Shown here piece by piece: positions 49,871 to 61,930 of a DNA stretch of 64,000 nt. The stretch's first letter is position 1; every line of letters starts with the position of its first letter. Both the position numbers and the translations under genes were made by a program. Under the pieces are notes generated by a model that saw only the letters and a list, made by a program, of their open reading frames with translations, had not been told where the DNA came from and did not search any database. Origin of the DNA: Anisodus tanguticus (lineage: Eukaryota > Streptophyta > Magnoliopsida > Solanales > Solanaceae); NCBI GenBank assembly GCA_034509755.1, contig CM067546.1:11496970-11560969 (forward strand), given 5' to 3'.

Positions 49871-50189
49871 CCCTCATCATCAAGAATTTCCTATTTGGCC
49901 TTTCCTTTCAATACCTTGTCCCGAATCTTGCATAACTTAGTATCATCAAATTGTCGAGCCCTAATATGCTCCAAAAAAAACTGTGCCTCAACACAAGTGA
50001 GAACCTTGCCAGGCTCAGAAATATCAAGCCTCACCAACCTATTCGCTAAGAACTTCACCTCCATAGCCAAAGGTCACTCCCCAACCTGTAAACATGCTAT
50101 CTTACCCATACTTACCGCCTTTCGACTCAAGGCATCTGCCGTTCTATTGGCTTGCCCGAACGACATAGAATTGACATGTCATAATCCTT

Positions 50190-50430
50190 AAGCATCTATA
50201 ACCACCTTTGTTGTCTCAAATTAAGATCTTTGTGATTGAAAATATGTTGAAGACTCTTATGATCTATGTACACCTCACAATGGACACCATAGAGGTAGTG
50301 TCTCCAAATCATCAAAGCAAACACCACTACTGCCAACTCCAAATCATGAGTAGGGTAATTCTTCTCGTGAACCTTCAATTGCCTCGAAGCATAAGCTATG
50401 ACTTTCCATTTTTGCATCAAAACACAACCA
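50190..50430 (-). pseudogene. RNase H domain of element 2
   Basis: [20 protein letters not shown], then [19 protein letters not shown] and [20 protein letters not shown]: the standard gypsy RNase H order, with the Glu of [11 protein letters not shown] and the Asp of YIDHKSL retained. The frame is open over 75 codons and breaks on either side. Confidence 0.85.
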
Positions 50431-50599
50431 AGGCCAATACGCTAAGCATCACAATACACAGTAAATCCATCTCATTCCACGAGAAGAGTCAAGATTGGAG
50501 CTGTAGTCAACAAAGTCTTGAGCTTTTGGAAGCTCGCCTCACATCCGTTCGACCACTAGAAGGGTATATTTTTTAGTCAATCTAGTCAAAGGAGATGCA

Positions 50600-51350
50600 A
50601 TAGATGAAAACCCCTCCACAAAATGATGGTAATGACTAGCGAGGCCAACGAAACTCCGAATTAGTAACTGAAGTAGGCCTGACCCAATCACAGACCACCT
50701 GAATCTTCTTAGGATCCATTATAATGCCATCCTTAGTCACCACATGGCCCAAGAATGCCACGGAACTAAGCCAAAACTCACACTTCAAAAATTTAGCATA
50801 AAGCTTTTTTTTTATAGAATTCCATGCAGGATCCTCAAATGCTGCTTGTGTTCTGCCTCACTCCGAGAGTAGATCAATATGTCATCGATGAAGACAATAA
50901 CAAAGAGATCCAAATACGGTCTAAAGATACCGTTCATCAAATCCATAAAATATGTTGAGGCATTAGTCAGGCCAAAATACATAACCAAGAACTCATAATG
51001 ACCATAGCGGGTCATGATAGTTGTCTTAGAAATATCCTCTGCCAGAATCTTCAACTGGTGATTACTGGACCTCAAATCGATCTTAGAGAAGACCGATGCA
51101 CCCCTAAAGCTTATTAAATAGGTCATCAATGCGAGGAATCGTATACTTGTTCTTGATGGTGCTTGTTCAACTGTCGATAGTAAATACACATCCGCATAGA
51201 CCCAGCCTTCTTCTTCATAAATAATTCCGAAGTAACCCAAGGTAAAACACTCAGTCTAATGAACCCTTAGCCCAACATGTCCTGCAATTGTTCCTTCAAC
51301 TCCTTCAATTCTGTTGGTGCCATCCGATATGGAGGAATAGAAATGGGCTT
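50600..51350 (-). pseudogene. Reverse transcriptase of element 2
   Basis: Frame at 50812-51240 holds [18 protein letters not shown] with the first catalytic Asp, [20 protein letters not shown], and [18 protein letters not shown], in which the FIDD box keeps both Asp. The upstream entry (PILFVKKKDGS-like) is frameshifted. The downstream part (GHVVTKDGI-like) is visible in other frames near 50700-50760. The most intact catalytic domain in the window, but isolated by frameshifts. Confidence 0.88.
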
Positions 51351-51384
51351 AGTGCTCGACTGCAAATTAATGCAGAAATCAATA

Positions 51385-51959
51385 TCATGATCCGGAGGAA
51401 TAACCAACAAGTTCGTAGGAAATATTTTTTAGAAGCTCCCTAACTACTGGTTCAGACTCAAGATGAGGTGTATCCATATTAGTATCGCGAACATACGACA
51501 GGTAAGCCAAATAACCCTTCTCAACCATTTTTCTAGACTTCAAGTAAGATATTACTATCTTTGACGCATATCTAACAGCACCCTTCCACTCCAACCTAGA
51601 AATCCCTAGCATAGCTAACATAACCATTTTGGCATGAAAGTCCAAGATCGCATGGTAAGAAGACAACCAATTCATGCCTAAGGTAATGTCAAAATCTACC
51701 ATGTCTAGAATCATCAAATTTGCCCAAGTGTCATACCCATAAAAGTCACAACATAGGATCGGTACACCAGATCCACCACTACGGAATCTCCAACAAGAGT
51801 AGAAACGCTAACAGCGAAATCAAGTGACTCACAAACCATACTCAAACTCAAAGAAAAATAGGTAGACACATAAGAGTATGTAGATCCTAGATCAAATAAT
51901 GTTATAGTTGGCCAACGATAGACTAAAATAGTACCTGTGATGACAATATCAAAAGCCAT
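51385..51959 (-). pseudogene. Aspartic protease region of element 2
   Basis: Two overlapping open pieces. 51714-51959 holds TITLFDLGSTYSYVSTYFSL, where the active-site triplet is DLG (usual DSG/DPG in these elements). 51385-51717 holds VDFDITLGMNWLSSYHAILD, AMLGISRLEWKGAVRY and VEKGYLAYLSYVRD, which lead into RT. A frameshift separates the two pieces. Confidence 0.85.
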
Positions 51960-52109
51960 GGCCTCTAGTCTACCCAGAAAAGCATAACACTAAGCACGAC
52001 TACCCTCGGCCTCAGAACCTTCGTGACCACCACTACGGCCTATATGAGAACCACCCTATCAAACTGAGAACCACCTCTTCCACTTCCTCTAGTCGTCTGA
52101 ACTAGTGCC

Positions 52110-53508
52110 CTAGATTCTAAACTCTAAGAACCCGAGTGTTGACCACTCTGTCTAAGCCTAGGGTAGTCCCCGCTAAAATGTCCTAACTCTCTACACTCAT
52201 AACACACGAGAAGACATCGATGGCTGGGGAGAACTAGACTAACTAGAATGACCACCTCGACTTCCAGGTCAGGAACAAGAACCTCAGGAACTCTGATCTG
52301 AGTTGTAGCGACCACATCTAGAAGAACTACCAGCCGAAGTCTGGATCGCTTCCTGAACTAGCTGGGGATGATAACCCTACCCTAGTAACCTCTACCTCCA
52401 GATGAGGTACCTCCAAAACCGCCTGAGCTGCGGGCTTTTTGCCTGATCTATCTCCAAACTCTGGATTCCTAATAGTCTCAACACTTTTGGTAATATCCAC
52501 CACTGCTTGAAAGGTACCTCCTGATAATGCTACATGCGTCGCTACAAGCCTAAGATGATAGCTCAAACCTCAATAAACTTGTGAATCCTCTTTGTCTCAT
52601 CTGGAAAGATAGACAAGGCATGGCGAGACAAAGAATGGAACCTCATCTCATACTCGGTCACAGACATACCATCCTGCTCCAACATGTCGAACTGCTCTCG
52701 CCTCTCATCTCTCAAGCTACAGGGAACCCACTTCTCTAAGAAACACCCGAGAAAACTCAAGTGGAGGTGACCCAACTGGCCTAGTCTTAATAAATACCCA
52801 CCATCACAGCTTGTTGGGGCCCACCATATGCATTGCTACAAAATTAACTCCATTGGACTCAACCAACCCCATATTATGCAACCTCTCATGGAAACTCACT
52901 AGGAACTCATAAGCATTATCATCAAGATGTCCATTATACTTGTTGTGGCTTCATCTTCTCAAACTTATCCCACCTCTTCTTCTCATCAACTGTCATAGTA
53001 GGCTGAATAACTAGACAAATAGCAACACCTTGAGCTAGATGACCCGAAAACTGAGGAGCCATAAGCAAAAGTTGATTCCCTCGAGTCCTATACCCAATAT
53101 CTCTCTAATCGGGAGTCTGTCCCCTAACTCTAGTCTGTGAACCATCTGGAGAGAATGGAATGGCTCTTGACTGTGTCCAACCCTCAAAGACGCTTAGAAT
53201 GCGTGCCAGGAAATTCTGAAGAAGAAGAGTAGTAATAAATCAATTAGGTGCCTAGGAGGGTCAAATCTCCTCCATCGACACTAGCTCCTCCTCTAAAACA
53301 TTCTCTGGCTCCAAACTAAAAACTCTCTATCACAGGCCTGAGCAGTAGCTGGTGCTCGATCTCTGACTGGCGTAGCAACATGGGCTCTAGCCCTGTCGTG
53401 ACCTCTACCTCATCCCCTACCTCTCCTCCGAGCAACAATACTTGTAACTGGTACGGGCATAGGTGCGAGCTCCTAATCTCCTACCGTGGTTGAATGTGTC
53501 CTCACCAT
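52110..53508 (-). pseudogene. gag of element 2
   Basis: Starts MVRTHSTTVGD at 53508, about 190 bases after the primer site. An Arg/Gly-rich N-terminus (VARRRGRG) is visible, then in other frames FLEKWVPCSLRDERREQFDM with LEQDGMSVTEYEMRFHSLSR (52563-52775), AVVDITKSVETIRNPEFGDR (52327-52566), and a zinc knuckle CYECRELGHFSGDYP near 52170-52210, whose last Cys is Tyr. Several stops and frameshifts. Gag would form the particle and bind RNA, and here the RNA-binding finger is broken. Confidence 0.85.
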
Positions 53509-53694
53509 CTGTGAGAGAATGAAACAAGAAACTTTTAGAAACCATTAGAATCAAGGACACACGATAAGGAATGAAGAATTAGAATTTTCCTAGATGTCCC
53601 ATAGCCTCTCGAAAATAAGTACAGACGTCTCCATACCGATCCACAAGACTCTACTAGACATTGTTCTTGTACTTGTGAGATCGATAAACCTAAA

Positions 53695-53706
53695 GCTCTT
53701 ATACCA
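53695..53706 (-). other. Primer binding site of element 2
   Basis: TGGTATAAGAGC on the minus strand, just after the LTR end; one base off the common TGGTATCAGAGC. Confidence 0.88.
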
Positions 53707-53709
53707 ATT

Positions 53710-56380
53710 TATCACGACCTAAAATCGAGGGTCATGATGGCACTAACTCTGACAAGTCGGTAAGCCAACCTTTACCCAAAATAACCCAAAATCAATAAAA
53801 GAAATAAGTGCGGAAAGATATTAATAAAACAACCTTTAAGTCTTTAAATAAATCCATCGAATAATCAAAATACTAAGTAAGAAATTCCCTAAAACCGAGT
53901 GTCACAGTACAAGAACTAACCAAAGATCAATACAAGTCTTGGGAATACTTATATCCCGGAATACATAAAAAATATCTAAAATGAATGACATAATGTAAAA
54001 GATAAACCTGGTGGCTAACCCTAAATTTTCTGCAATCAGCTACTCACCGGAAAGATGACCACGTGCCTCACTGGAGCTAGGGAAAGAACCTACACACAAA
54101 AGGGTACAACAAGTGTAGCGCGAGCACAGGGAATGTGTACTCAACAACATCATCGATCGATCCTATCCTAAATAGAGACGAGGGTTGATCTACAGAGTGC
54201 TACTACTACACCAACTGCCTGATAATTCATCACAATAACCATAAAACATATATACTCAATTAAGGAGTTCAAGCCTAGGTTATAACATCTAATCCCTCAA
54301 TCAAATCAAGTATTCACATAATTAAGTCACAGGATTGAAATCAACAATTTAAGCACCAATTAAGAATACAATGAAATAATATGAAAGTAATGAATACTAT
54401 GCAAGGTCTTTCTTTTCCCCTACTGGTATACTCACATTCAAGAATAAATGAATTGTGACCCATGAAGGATTCACGAGGTTCATATATCACTCAGACTCAC
54501 ACACTGTACCTAAGTATAATCATAGCATGCTCACATAATACTTGTTTATAATCACACAGCTCTTATACTCGCGTATTGCCACACAAGTTCATTTAGTATG
54601 AAAGAATGAATATGGCATGCACAACAACAAGAAGCAAGTATATGCAAATAAAGGTTCTAACTTTAGTCAATCGTACAATAAATACTCGAACTTTAGCTTA
54701 TTTTCGTCTTTTAAACGAGTATAAAGGATGATGGGGACACACAATCACATATCACACCGACAAGTAATAATATTGCGGAAAGTACGGGCTTCATACCCAA
54801 ATCATGGATCCAAAGGATCGTACTAGTCTATCAGCTAGTGCTCCATGCATGGCATATACTAAGTAATTTAAAGTACAAATATCCATATCATGTCACTGGT
54901 ACCCGATACGAGTGCTCGTCACCTCACACGTATCGATATCTCTGTTTCCCCTTCTTAATTAGTTCATTAGACCAACCATAACCCTTAAGATAAGGTACAA
55001 GATGTCAACTTGCCTGGATTAGGTGCCAGAGAATCACAATAAAGCTTTACCCTTTCATAATTCCTCTGAAACGTGCCAATCTATTCAACTATTGATTACA
55101 CGTTAACATACGAGTCTAATGCTACCAATATTGCTATAATAAACTTTCTGACCCAAAAATGGGATCCCGAACCTTGAAGGGAAAAATGAGAAATTTGTTC
55201 CAAAATTACTTTACCCAACCTTTATGGAGCCTTGATATGAAATATCATCAAATTCTAAAACTCAATTGAAGAAATCATTATTTTCAAGCTTAGGGTTTAT
55301 TTTCCCGAATTCCCAATCTAAACATGAATTCTAATATGGAAATTCCTACTATTTAATGATATAAATGTATAAAGGGAGTTACAATCTTACCCACTAGATG
55401 AACCTTACAAATCCTCTCAAAATTCTCCTCAATCCGAAGTCTAGGGCACAAAATATGAAAATGGAGAAGAAAGTTTGAAATGGGTATTTTAATTCTGCCC
55501 AGCTACAGATCCTTCTTCGCAAACACGACGGCTATCGCGAACGCGGGCACTGACCCGGCCCACCAATTGCGAACGCAATGAGCCCATCGCTAACACAATG
55601 AGTTTGCCCAACCCGGCCAAGGCCCCTTCTGCTCTATGCGAGCGCAAACCACTCTCGCGATTGCGACCCTCTAGTCCAACAAGGCTTCGCGAACACGGCC
55701 TTCTACGCGAACGCATAGAAGAAAACCAGAAGAACTGAACCAGAAAAAATCTGGTTCTTCACATTTAACCCCGAAACCCCGAGACTCATTCGGAATCCTC
55801 CGAATACAAACTAAATATGCATCTTATTTATAAGATACGCTACGAACTCACTCGCGCACTCGTAAACGTCATACGAGGTCATCTTAACCAAATGTATGAC
55901 CAAGACACACTTTAAATCTCTTAAGGCTAGAATTTCAACCAAACACATGTAATGCTCTCGAGTGCCTCGGGAACCAAACCAACGACTCGACTAAACCATA
56001 TTCGATATTCCGGACCTTATTGAATCGACAAAACTTTAAAGAAGACTCAATTGCCCTTAATGTTGACTTTAATCAACTTAAGCTTATTTCTTTAACTTAA
56101 GACTCTCCGATTTCCACAAACTTACCCGAAACTCAATAGTCCACTTAAGTCACAAATCATGTCCCGGAGCATTTACTCAAAATACAACTCCTAGTCAAAT
56201 TTTCCAAACATAAAACTTTCAAAATTCAAAACTTTGATTTTCTTCCCTTATTCTCATCCATTTACCTCGTGAATCGCGGCATCCATCCCCGCACATCAAA
56301 ATCATCACAACAAGGCCATAGGAAAGGGCATTTGCGGGAAGATAAGCAAAATAAATAAAATGACCTAACAGATCGTTATA
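53710..56380 (-). mobile_element. 5' LTR of element 2
   Basis: 2671 bp on the minus strand, from TATAACGATCTGTTAGGTC (the original TG now TA) to GGTCGTGATA, then the primer site. Collinear with 45824-48493. The GCGA-word block is at 55515-55710. No convincing 5-bp target duplication: right flank GCAAG, left flank eroded. Confidence 0.9.
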
Positions 56381-56699
56381 GCAAGTTTCAACGAGGACAG
56401 AGTGTGTGTGCATGTTGACTGCGTTACCAAACGGAAAAAAGGCATGCAAGAACGTAAAGACACAATTAAAGTTCACCACTTGTAGATATTACTAGCAAAA
56501 ATACAATGCAAGTGAACTTTCCATGATGCTTCAAATTCAATTACTCCTACTTTCTACAAGGCCAGAGCTAGTAAAAAGTACCTTTGTGGGCTAAGGTACT
56601 TTCGAAAAATTACCTTTTGTTTAAGAAATCAAAACTTTCTAAGTCACAAATCTTCTAATTCTTATATATGGAAAAGCATCTCACGTATCTTTTCTTTTT
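56381..56699. other. Flanking DNA right of element 2, no feature seen
   Basis: No motif recognised. Confidence 0.4.
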
Positions 56700-57531
56700 T
56701 CAATACTGGTATATCATGGAATATAGGTCTTGGAAATAAATCAATGTTTGGACGGACAATTGGCTCGAATCCTCCCATTCTTTGCGAGAGGTTATTCATG
56801 GCCCTCTAAATTGTGCTTCATGCACTAGCATTGAAGAGGATACTTGTCATATAACCTTCCCTAACAACGATTTTCATAATACTTTATATCTGCTTTGCTC
56901 TTCTAAAAGTCTGAGCATTGTACAAGGCAACATTAATGTGTCAACAGCCATATTAGCTCTAATTATTCTTTGGAATATTTGGAAGAAACAAAACCAAAAC
57001 CATCCTCTACTGTCCATCATATAACCTTTCATTCTTTAGAATTCCTAAATCTAGCTTCTTCTAAGCCTATCATTCCTCCCTGTATTATGGAAACTTCCCA
57101 AAGGTTTTCTTAAATTAAACATTGATAGGATCATTTGATCCTACTACTGGAAATAGAGGCACAGGAGAAGTATTTACAGATCATTTAGGCTCGTGGATTA
57201 CAGGTTATACGTGCAACATAAAGGTTGGATCTGCTCTTCATGCGGAATTGCTAGCAATATTACATGGGCTGAAATTAACTCGATCAAAAAAATTCTTACC
57301 TTTAATGGTAGAGACTGGTTCGTAGGTATTATCAAACTCTATAAATGGTTCTAATTTATTACACACACACATTTACGCTGATTGCAGGTCACTACTGCTT
57401 CTACTGGGGAGCCCGTCGCTGCACTACATCCCGAGGAAAACTAATATGGTTGCAGATCTGTTGGCGGAATACGGAAGGAAGTTTATGGGACATGATATGG
57501 AAAGAAACAATCTCTATGTTTTTGAAGTATC
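56700..57531 (+). pseudogene. LINE (non-LTR retrotransposon) 3' end with RNase H
   Basis: Left part: WNIGLGNKS followed, after a one-base shift, by VWTDNWLESSHSLREVIHGP, the segment after RT in plant L1 elements. Right part: GSFDPTTGNRGTGEVF, VGSALHAELLAILHGLKL (with the RNase H Glu), PLMVETGS (the usual ESDS Asp lost), a stop, and then in another frame LHYIPRKTNMVADLLAEYGR with the last Asp. This is the RNase H-like (RVT_3) tail of plant L1 LINEs. Frameshifted and 5'-truncated, as is usual for LINE copies. Confidence 0.8.
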
Positions 57532-57835
57532 CGTTAAGAGTCTCACATCGGATATGGAATGAGAATATGAACTCCTTATATGGACTTGAACAATCATCAC
57601 CTTACAAGCTAGCTTTTGGAGTTGAGTTAGGTCCAAGATCCATTCTTTACATAGTATCAGAGCCAGATCCATTTCAATTCTTTGTTCACCGATGTTGAGC
57701 TCCCAAATTATATTGTCCACGCTCCAGTTAACGAGGTCTGGACGTGCGGGGAGTGTTAAGAGTCCGACTTGGACAATTCTCACTCTACAAGCTAGCTTTT
57801 GGGGTTGAATTAGGCTCAAGATCCATTCTTCTTTT
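57532..57835 (+). mobile_element. TRIM (terminal-repeat retrotransposon in miniature)
   Basis: Two short related LTRs: 57532-57651 (starts GTTAAGAGTCTCACATCGG) and 57754-57833 (starts TGTTAAGAGTCCGACTTGG). Both contain CTAGCTTTTGG and GTTGA and end near AAGATCCATTCTT. A tRNA-Met-type primer site (TAGTATCAGAGCC) lies at 57652-57664 and a purine-rich GCGGGGAG precedes the second LTR. The second LTR lacks about 40 bases. Non-coding interior of only about 100 bases. Confidence 0.8.
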
Positions 57836-59078
57836 GTAACTACTACTCTTGATAGAGATGCTTGTGGAACTGTTTCATATCAGTTCCTTTTCGTATGTCT
57901 ATGGACGAACCTTAATATATAAATAAAATCTTCCGCTTAAGCAAAAACAAATTGATATTACAATTCTAGAATTTAGAATCCATAAAACTCAAATCTTAGT
58001 TTCACCTCTGATTTTCTTTCAACCTGAAATTGTATTTTTATTCTAAATTAGAATAAGGGCCAAAAATACTATTAACAAATGAAAAATGCCACACAAATAC
58101 CCTTCCACCTTTTGGTCTAAAAATATCCTCAAACTTTATTTTTGGCTCAAGAATACCACACAAACTAATGACCTAAATTTAGGTCAAATTTAGCTCTTTA
58201 AACTAGCCACGTGGCTTATTATAATTCGTCACGTTTTTAATTCAAAATTCTATTAAAACCCACCCATTTTTTTTAGCTCTACCCACTCTTGACCCATTTT
58301 TTAACCTTTAAACTCCCGATCCTTCATCATCTCTTTAGAACAAAACATTGGGCCCCTTGCATTTAAAATTGAAAGAAATCATATTTTCGAGAAAAAGTTT
58401 AAATTTATTATAAGAGATAATTGATAATTAAAAAGTAAGAGATATGAATATAACTTTAAATAGAATTTATTTGACCATATAATTGGTCAATCAATATAAC
58501 ACTTCAATTCCTAATTAGTTAGGTTCAATTTGATTCATGGTTATACTATTTTGACCCATTTTGACCCAATAATTTAATGATTATTTCGAGTTTAACTCGT
58601 TGGTCAAATCAACAAACACGTCATAATCTAATCCGTCCAAATTTAATCAACTCATTAAAAGTTGAGTTGAATTTGTCATCTTTATATTGGTAATATGACA
58701 AATCCATGTTACAGTCGCCAATACTTATAAAATCAGAAACAAAAATTCAATATTGCATCTAAAACCTTTAATAACGGCAACATGTATTCTAAACGTACTT
58801 CTTTGAAAATTGAAGTTTCATTTTCTAAAGAACTTAAGGCACCTCTCTTTATGCTTAATAAGGCATCCAAACTCCAAATCTGATTCGTTACGTTAGTGTA
58901 AATATGTATCCAAATATTTAACAGTTTACCTAGCTACGTAACATTTAACCAAATATTATCGTCTATTTTTCACTTAATTAACGAAGGGAAATATGCGCTC
59001 ATACAAAATAGGAAAGAGCAAGATTCCAATTACATAACTATATGTTCACCCCTAATTTATCATCCAACAATCTATAAT
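57836..59078. other. AT-rich intergenic DNA with old repeat text
   Basis: 58060-58330 resembles a widespread Solanaceae repeat (AAAAATACCCxx words and CTAGCCACGTGGC). No termini were resolved and no genes seen. Confidence 0.4.
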
Positions 59079-59190
59079 TAGGAATGGCAATGGGGCACGG
59101 CGGGTACGGGGCCGGCAAGCTCTTAACGGAGCAACGGGGGGCGGGGCAAGCTCTTAGCGGGGCAGGGCAGGGCGAGGCGGTGCAAAATTA
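59079..59190 (+). mobile_element. Possible hAT end (TAGGAATGGCAATGGGG)
   Basis: Starts TAGGAATGGCAATGGGGC and is GC-rich for about 110 bases. It resembles the TAGGGATGGCA terminus at 37449. No matching right end was found, so it may be a truncated copy. Confidence 0.35.
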
Positions 59191-59339
59191 ATTTTGTAAG
59201 TTTAAATGGGGTAGGTCAGGTGATGGGTTTTGAAGAAAGCCCAAGCCCATAAAATGCAACTCTATCTAGGTTAAGCTTTAATTATTACTAAGTCATCTAA
59301 TGATTGAAACTAATAAAATACACTTTAAAAATTGTGCAG

Positions 59340-59520
59340 CCACTTAGGATCTGTTTGAAAAGCCACCTGATAATTGGAATTGGTGTAATTACTAGGGTAG
59401 TAATTACACAGTCTAATAATTACACAGTACAATAATTATGTTGACCTGTTTGTTTGTCATAAGGTAATTATATTGTAATTATAAATGTACTGTTTGGTTG
59501 CACAAGTGTAATTACACAGT
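59340..59520. repeat. GTAATTAC-rich MITE-like segment
   Basis: Repeated TAATTACACAGT words in one orientation and GTAATTAT in the other suggest a short inverted-repeat element of the kind common in Solanaceae. Ends not resolved. Confidence 0.35.
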
Positions 59521-59566
59521 TAGATATTTTATATTTTAAAAATAAAAGTTAATTATCAAAAACTAA

Positions 59567-59956
59567 GAGTGTTTGGTATGAATGTTTTCTTGGAAAACAA
59601 GTGAGTTTCTTACTTATTTTCTAGTGTTTGGTAAGAAAGAAAAAAAATATCATTCCAAGGGCATTTGTGTGTAATATAACAAAACACTATGGGGGTGGGA
59701 TGAAGTGGGAAGTGGGGGGTGGGGGGGGGGAGGGGGTGGGCTGGACAAAGGGTGGGGGTTGACAGCGTTGGGTGGGTGTGGAGGAGACAATGAACTTGTA
59801 ATGTTACTTATGTAACTTGTTTTCCCTACTTCCACTAGGGAAGTCATTTTCCTCATTTTTGAGGAACTTATTTTCTTAGAAAATGTTTTTCAAAAATTTT
59901 GGCCAACTAAAATGGAAAATTTGGAAAACATTTTCTGAAAAATACCAAACACACCC
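59567..59956. mobile_element. MITE, PIF/Harbinger (Tourist)-like
   Basis: 390 bp with inverted ends GAGTGTTTGGTAT (left) and GGGTGTGTTTGGTAT (right, complemented), flanked on both sides by TAA, a three-base duplication typical of PIF/Harbinger. The inner arms also pair (GTTTTCTTGGAAAAC near the left; TTTTCCAAATTTTCC-like near the right). The centre holds a G-rich tract on the plus strand (59705-59760), which yields a meaningless Pro-rich frame on the minus strand. Confidence 0.6.
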
Positions 59957-60899
59957 TAAACGTTAATGTTTGACAATTATATGTTCATATAAGAAATATT
60001 ACTTAATTTTATCTATCGTTGTGTATTCAAGATACATATTATTTCAAAAATATATACCTAATTAATTATAAATTTGTAACTAGTATAGTTGTTATATAAA
60101 AATAAATAATACTTTGATTGAATTAATTAATAAGTATTTCTTACGAAGCATACAGTTTGCAATAACATCACGGACAACATGTTTGACAAAAAAATAATAT
60201 TTACAATCATAATTTTATAATATTATTTAAATGTTAAAAAGTAATCTATCAATACTAACATCATTCAATATAAGTTAAGTTTGCATAAAACCTCATCCAA
60301 CAATGAAATTCAATTTTAATGACATTACTAGCTCGTTATAAGTCAAGTTTGTGGATGTATTATCCTTTCTAAGATTAGGAGGTGTAACTTTTTTTTTTTT
60401 TTAAATAGAATAATAACATAGCTAGCTGAAATTTTAAAAAAAAATAAACAAGAAAGTTAACATAGCTAAGTGAAATAAAAAAAATAAAATAAGAAAGAAG
60501 CACAATATGAGAAGTTATGTAGAAGAATGTGAAGTAAAGGTCGGGAAATGAGAAATAAAAAAATAAAAGATAATAATTTAAAACGAATAATATTTTTTTT
60601 AAAAAGAATTTAAAAAGTTAAAATAAAAAATAAAAAGATCAATAGAAATAAAAAATAAATTAAAAATGAAAAGAAGAGGTATATTTACACCTTTTTCCTT
60701 GTAAAACTTCTTGTCTATTCCTTTCACAACGGTCATAAAACTAACGCAACTTCGCATTCCATATGCTGCTATTTTGTCAAATTTTTATTATTCCTACGTA
60801 CAACTATTGCCACTTCCTATATTCCTCCTAATTATTCGCATCTTTCCAGCTGATCCTAATAATAATAATGTCATTATTTCCATCTAAATTAATTTATTG
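59957..60899. other. AT-rich upstream region of DGD2
   Basis: A-rich low-complexity sequence (60370-60690), then a mixed region that would include the DGD2 promoter. No clear TATA box, and no GNATATNC phosphate-starvation motif noticed by eye. Confidence 0.4.
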
Positions 60900-60987
60900 C
60901 TCCCCAACCCACCACTTAATTGTTCTCCAAGAAAATTCCCTCCTGACCTGGGAATTCTTCAACCCCTTGGTGTTGGAGACAATTCAG
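60900..60987 (+). other. DGD2: DGD2 non-coding first exon (5' end approximate)
   Basis: C/T-rich leader-like sequence ending GACAATTCAG at 60987, followed by a strong donor GTACGT. Its start is inferred, not seen. It pairs with the acceptor at 62561-62562. Confidence 0.5.
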
Positions 60988-61679
60988 GTACGTAAAGCAC
61001 CTGAAAAAACACGTTTTAGATTCTTCTAAGAAACCTTGATGGTGTTGTTTCAATAATCCTACGTGGTGTGTGTTTTGTTCCCTTTCTTTTATGTTGGTTC
61101 AAGTTTGAATATTGACTTTGAAGAAATGTGTTCTTGTTTATACTGGCAACAACATAATCTTTTTTTTTCTTATGTATTGTTTTTTTTTTGTGTGTGTGTA
61201 AATTGGTTTTGGTTTTGGTATTATGTTGCATTTCTGACTGAAGTTTTGAGGTTTCATCAATTCTTTTATGGTATGAGTTTTGCTTTTTCGTCAATATGGG
61301 AAGTAATAGCTTTGTGTTTAGTTTTGTTTAAATGGGTGTTAGTGTATATTATGCTTTATCTTGCGCATAATGATAAATTTCAATCTGAAGTTCCTAACTT
61401 TCTTCAATTCTATTATACTGTGAATCTTACTTTTCTTCAATATGGCAAGTACAAAAAGTTGTTATTAAAAAAAATTATACTTAGAAGGAAGGAAAAAATG
61501 GAAATGGAAGTTTAGAGCTTGTAGTTTTGCTTTCTTGGTCAGAGGCGGATGGAGTGTTTATGCAATGGGTTCAACTGACCCATTATATTTATCATGAAAT
61601 ATAGATATACATGTGAAAAATATCTAAAGTTTCAATAAATATTAATATCTGAACCCATAACTTCAAAAGTGCAACCCCC

Positions 61680-61930
61680 CGGGTAAGGGCGTAACTCGAA
61701 AGCTTGACGAAAAAGCGAAAAAAGAGCCTATCTATTCTATTTTCTTAGTTTAGTAAATGGTTTTTCCCTTACTAGTCAAGGTGGTTAGGTAGGGGCAATT
61801 CGATGAAAAAATAAACCTTAGAAAAGTGGTTCAGGTAGCTTAGCTGGATAGAGGCTTAGAGCAAAGGATTGAAATCCTTGTGTTAGTGGTTCAAATCCAC
61901 TTCTAAGCCGGTAATGAGCCAGATTTAGAA
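61680..61930 (+). other. Probable mitochondrial DNA insertion (NUMT)
   Basis: About 250 bases around a tRNA-Phe relic, with a texture unlike the intron (GGGTAAGGGCGTAACTCG, then CTTACTAGTCAAGGTGGTTA). Limits are approximate. Confidence 0.5.
61829..61909 (+). pseudogene. Decayed mitochondrial-type tRNA-Phe (GAA)
   Basis: GTTCAGGTAGCTTAGCTGG at the 5' end and GTGGTTCAAATCCACTTCTA at the 3' end agree with plant mitochondrial trnF-GAA as I know it. Differences: an extra eight bases in the D arm (ATAGAGGC), a missing A in the anticodon loop (six-base loop TTGAAA), and changes in the D stem and T loop. It cannot fold as a normal tRNA, so it is a nuclear relic and not a working gene. Confidence 0.7.

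Noticed and set aside
45810..56390. 5-bp target duplication around element 2
   Set aside because: Right flank GCAAG has no equal next to the eroded left end near 45824.
59650..59856. Pro-rich minus-strand frame
   Set aside because: Opposite strand of the G-rich core of a MITE.
60700..60900. Phosphate-response (GNATATNC) site upstream of DGD2
   Set aside because: Near matches such as CCATATGC do not fit the consensus.
61063..61515. 150-codon Phe/Leu-rich frame
   Set aside because: T-rich intron of DGD2; no domain, and between good splice sites.
61829..61909. Functional tRNA-Phe gene
   Set aside because: Eight extra bases in the D arm and a six-base anticodon loop prevent a normal fold.
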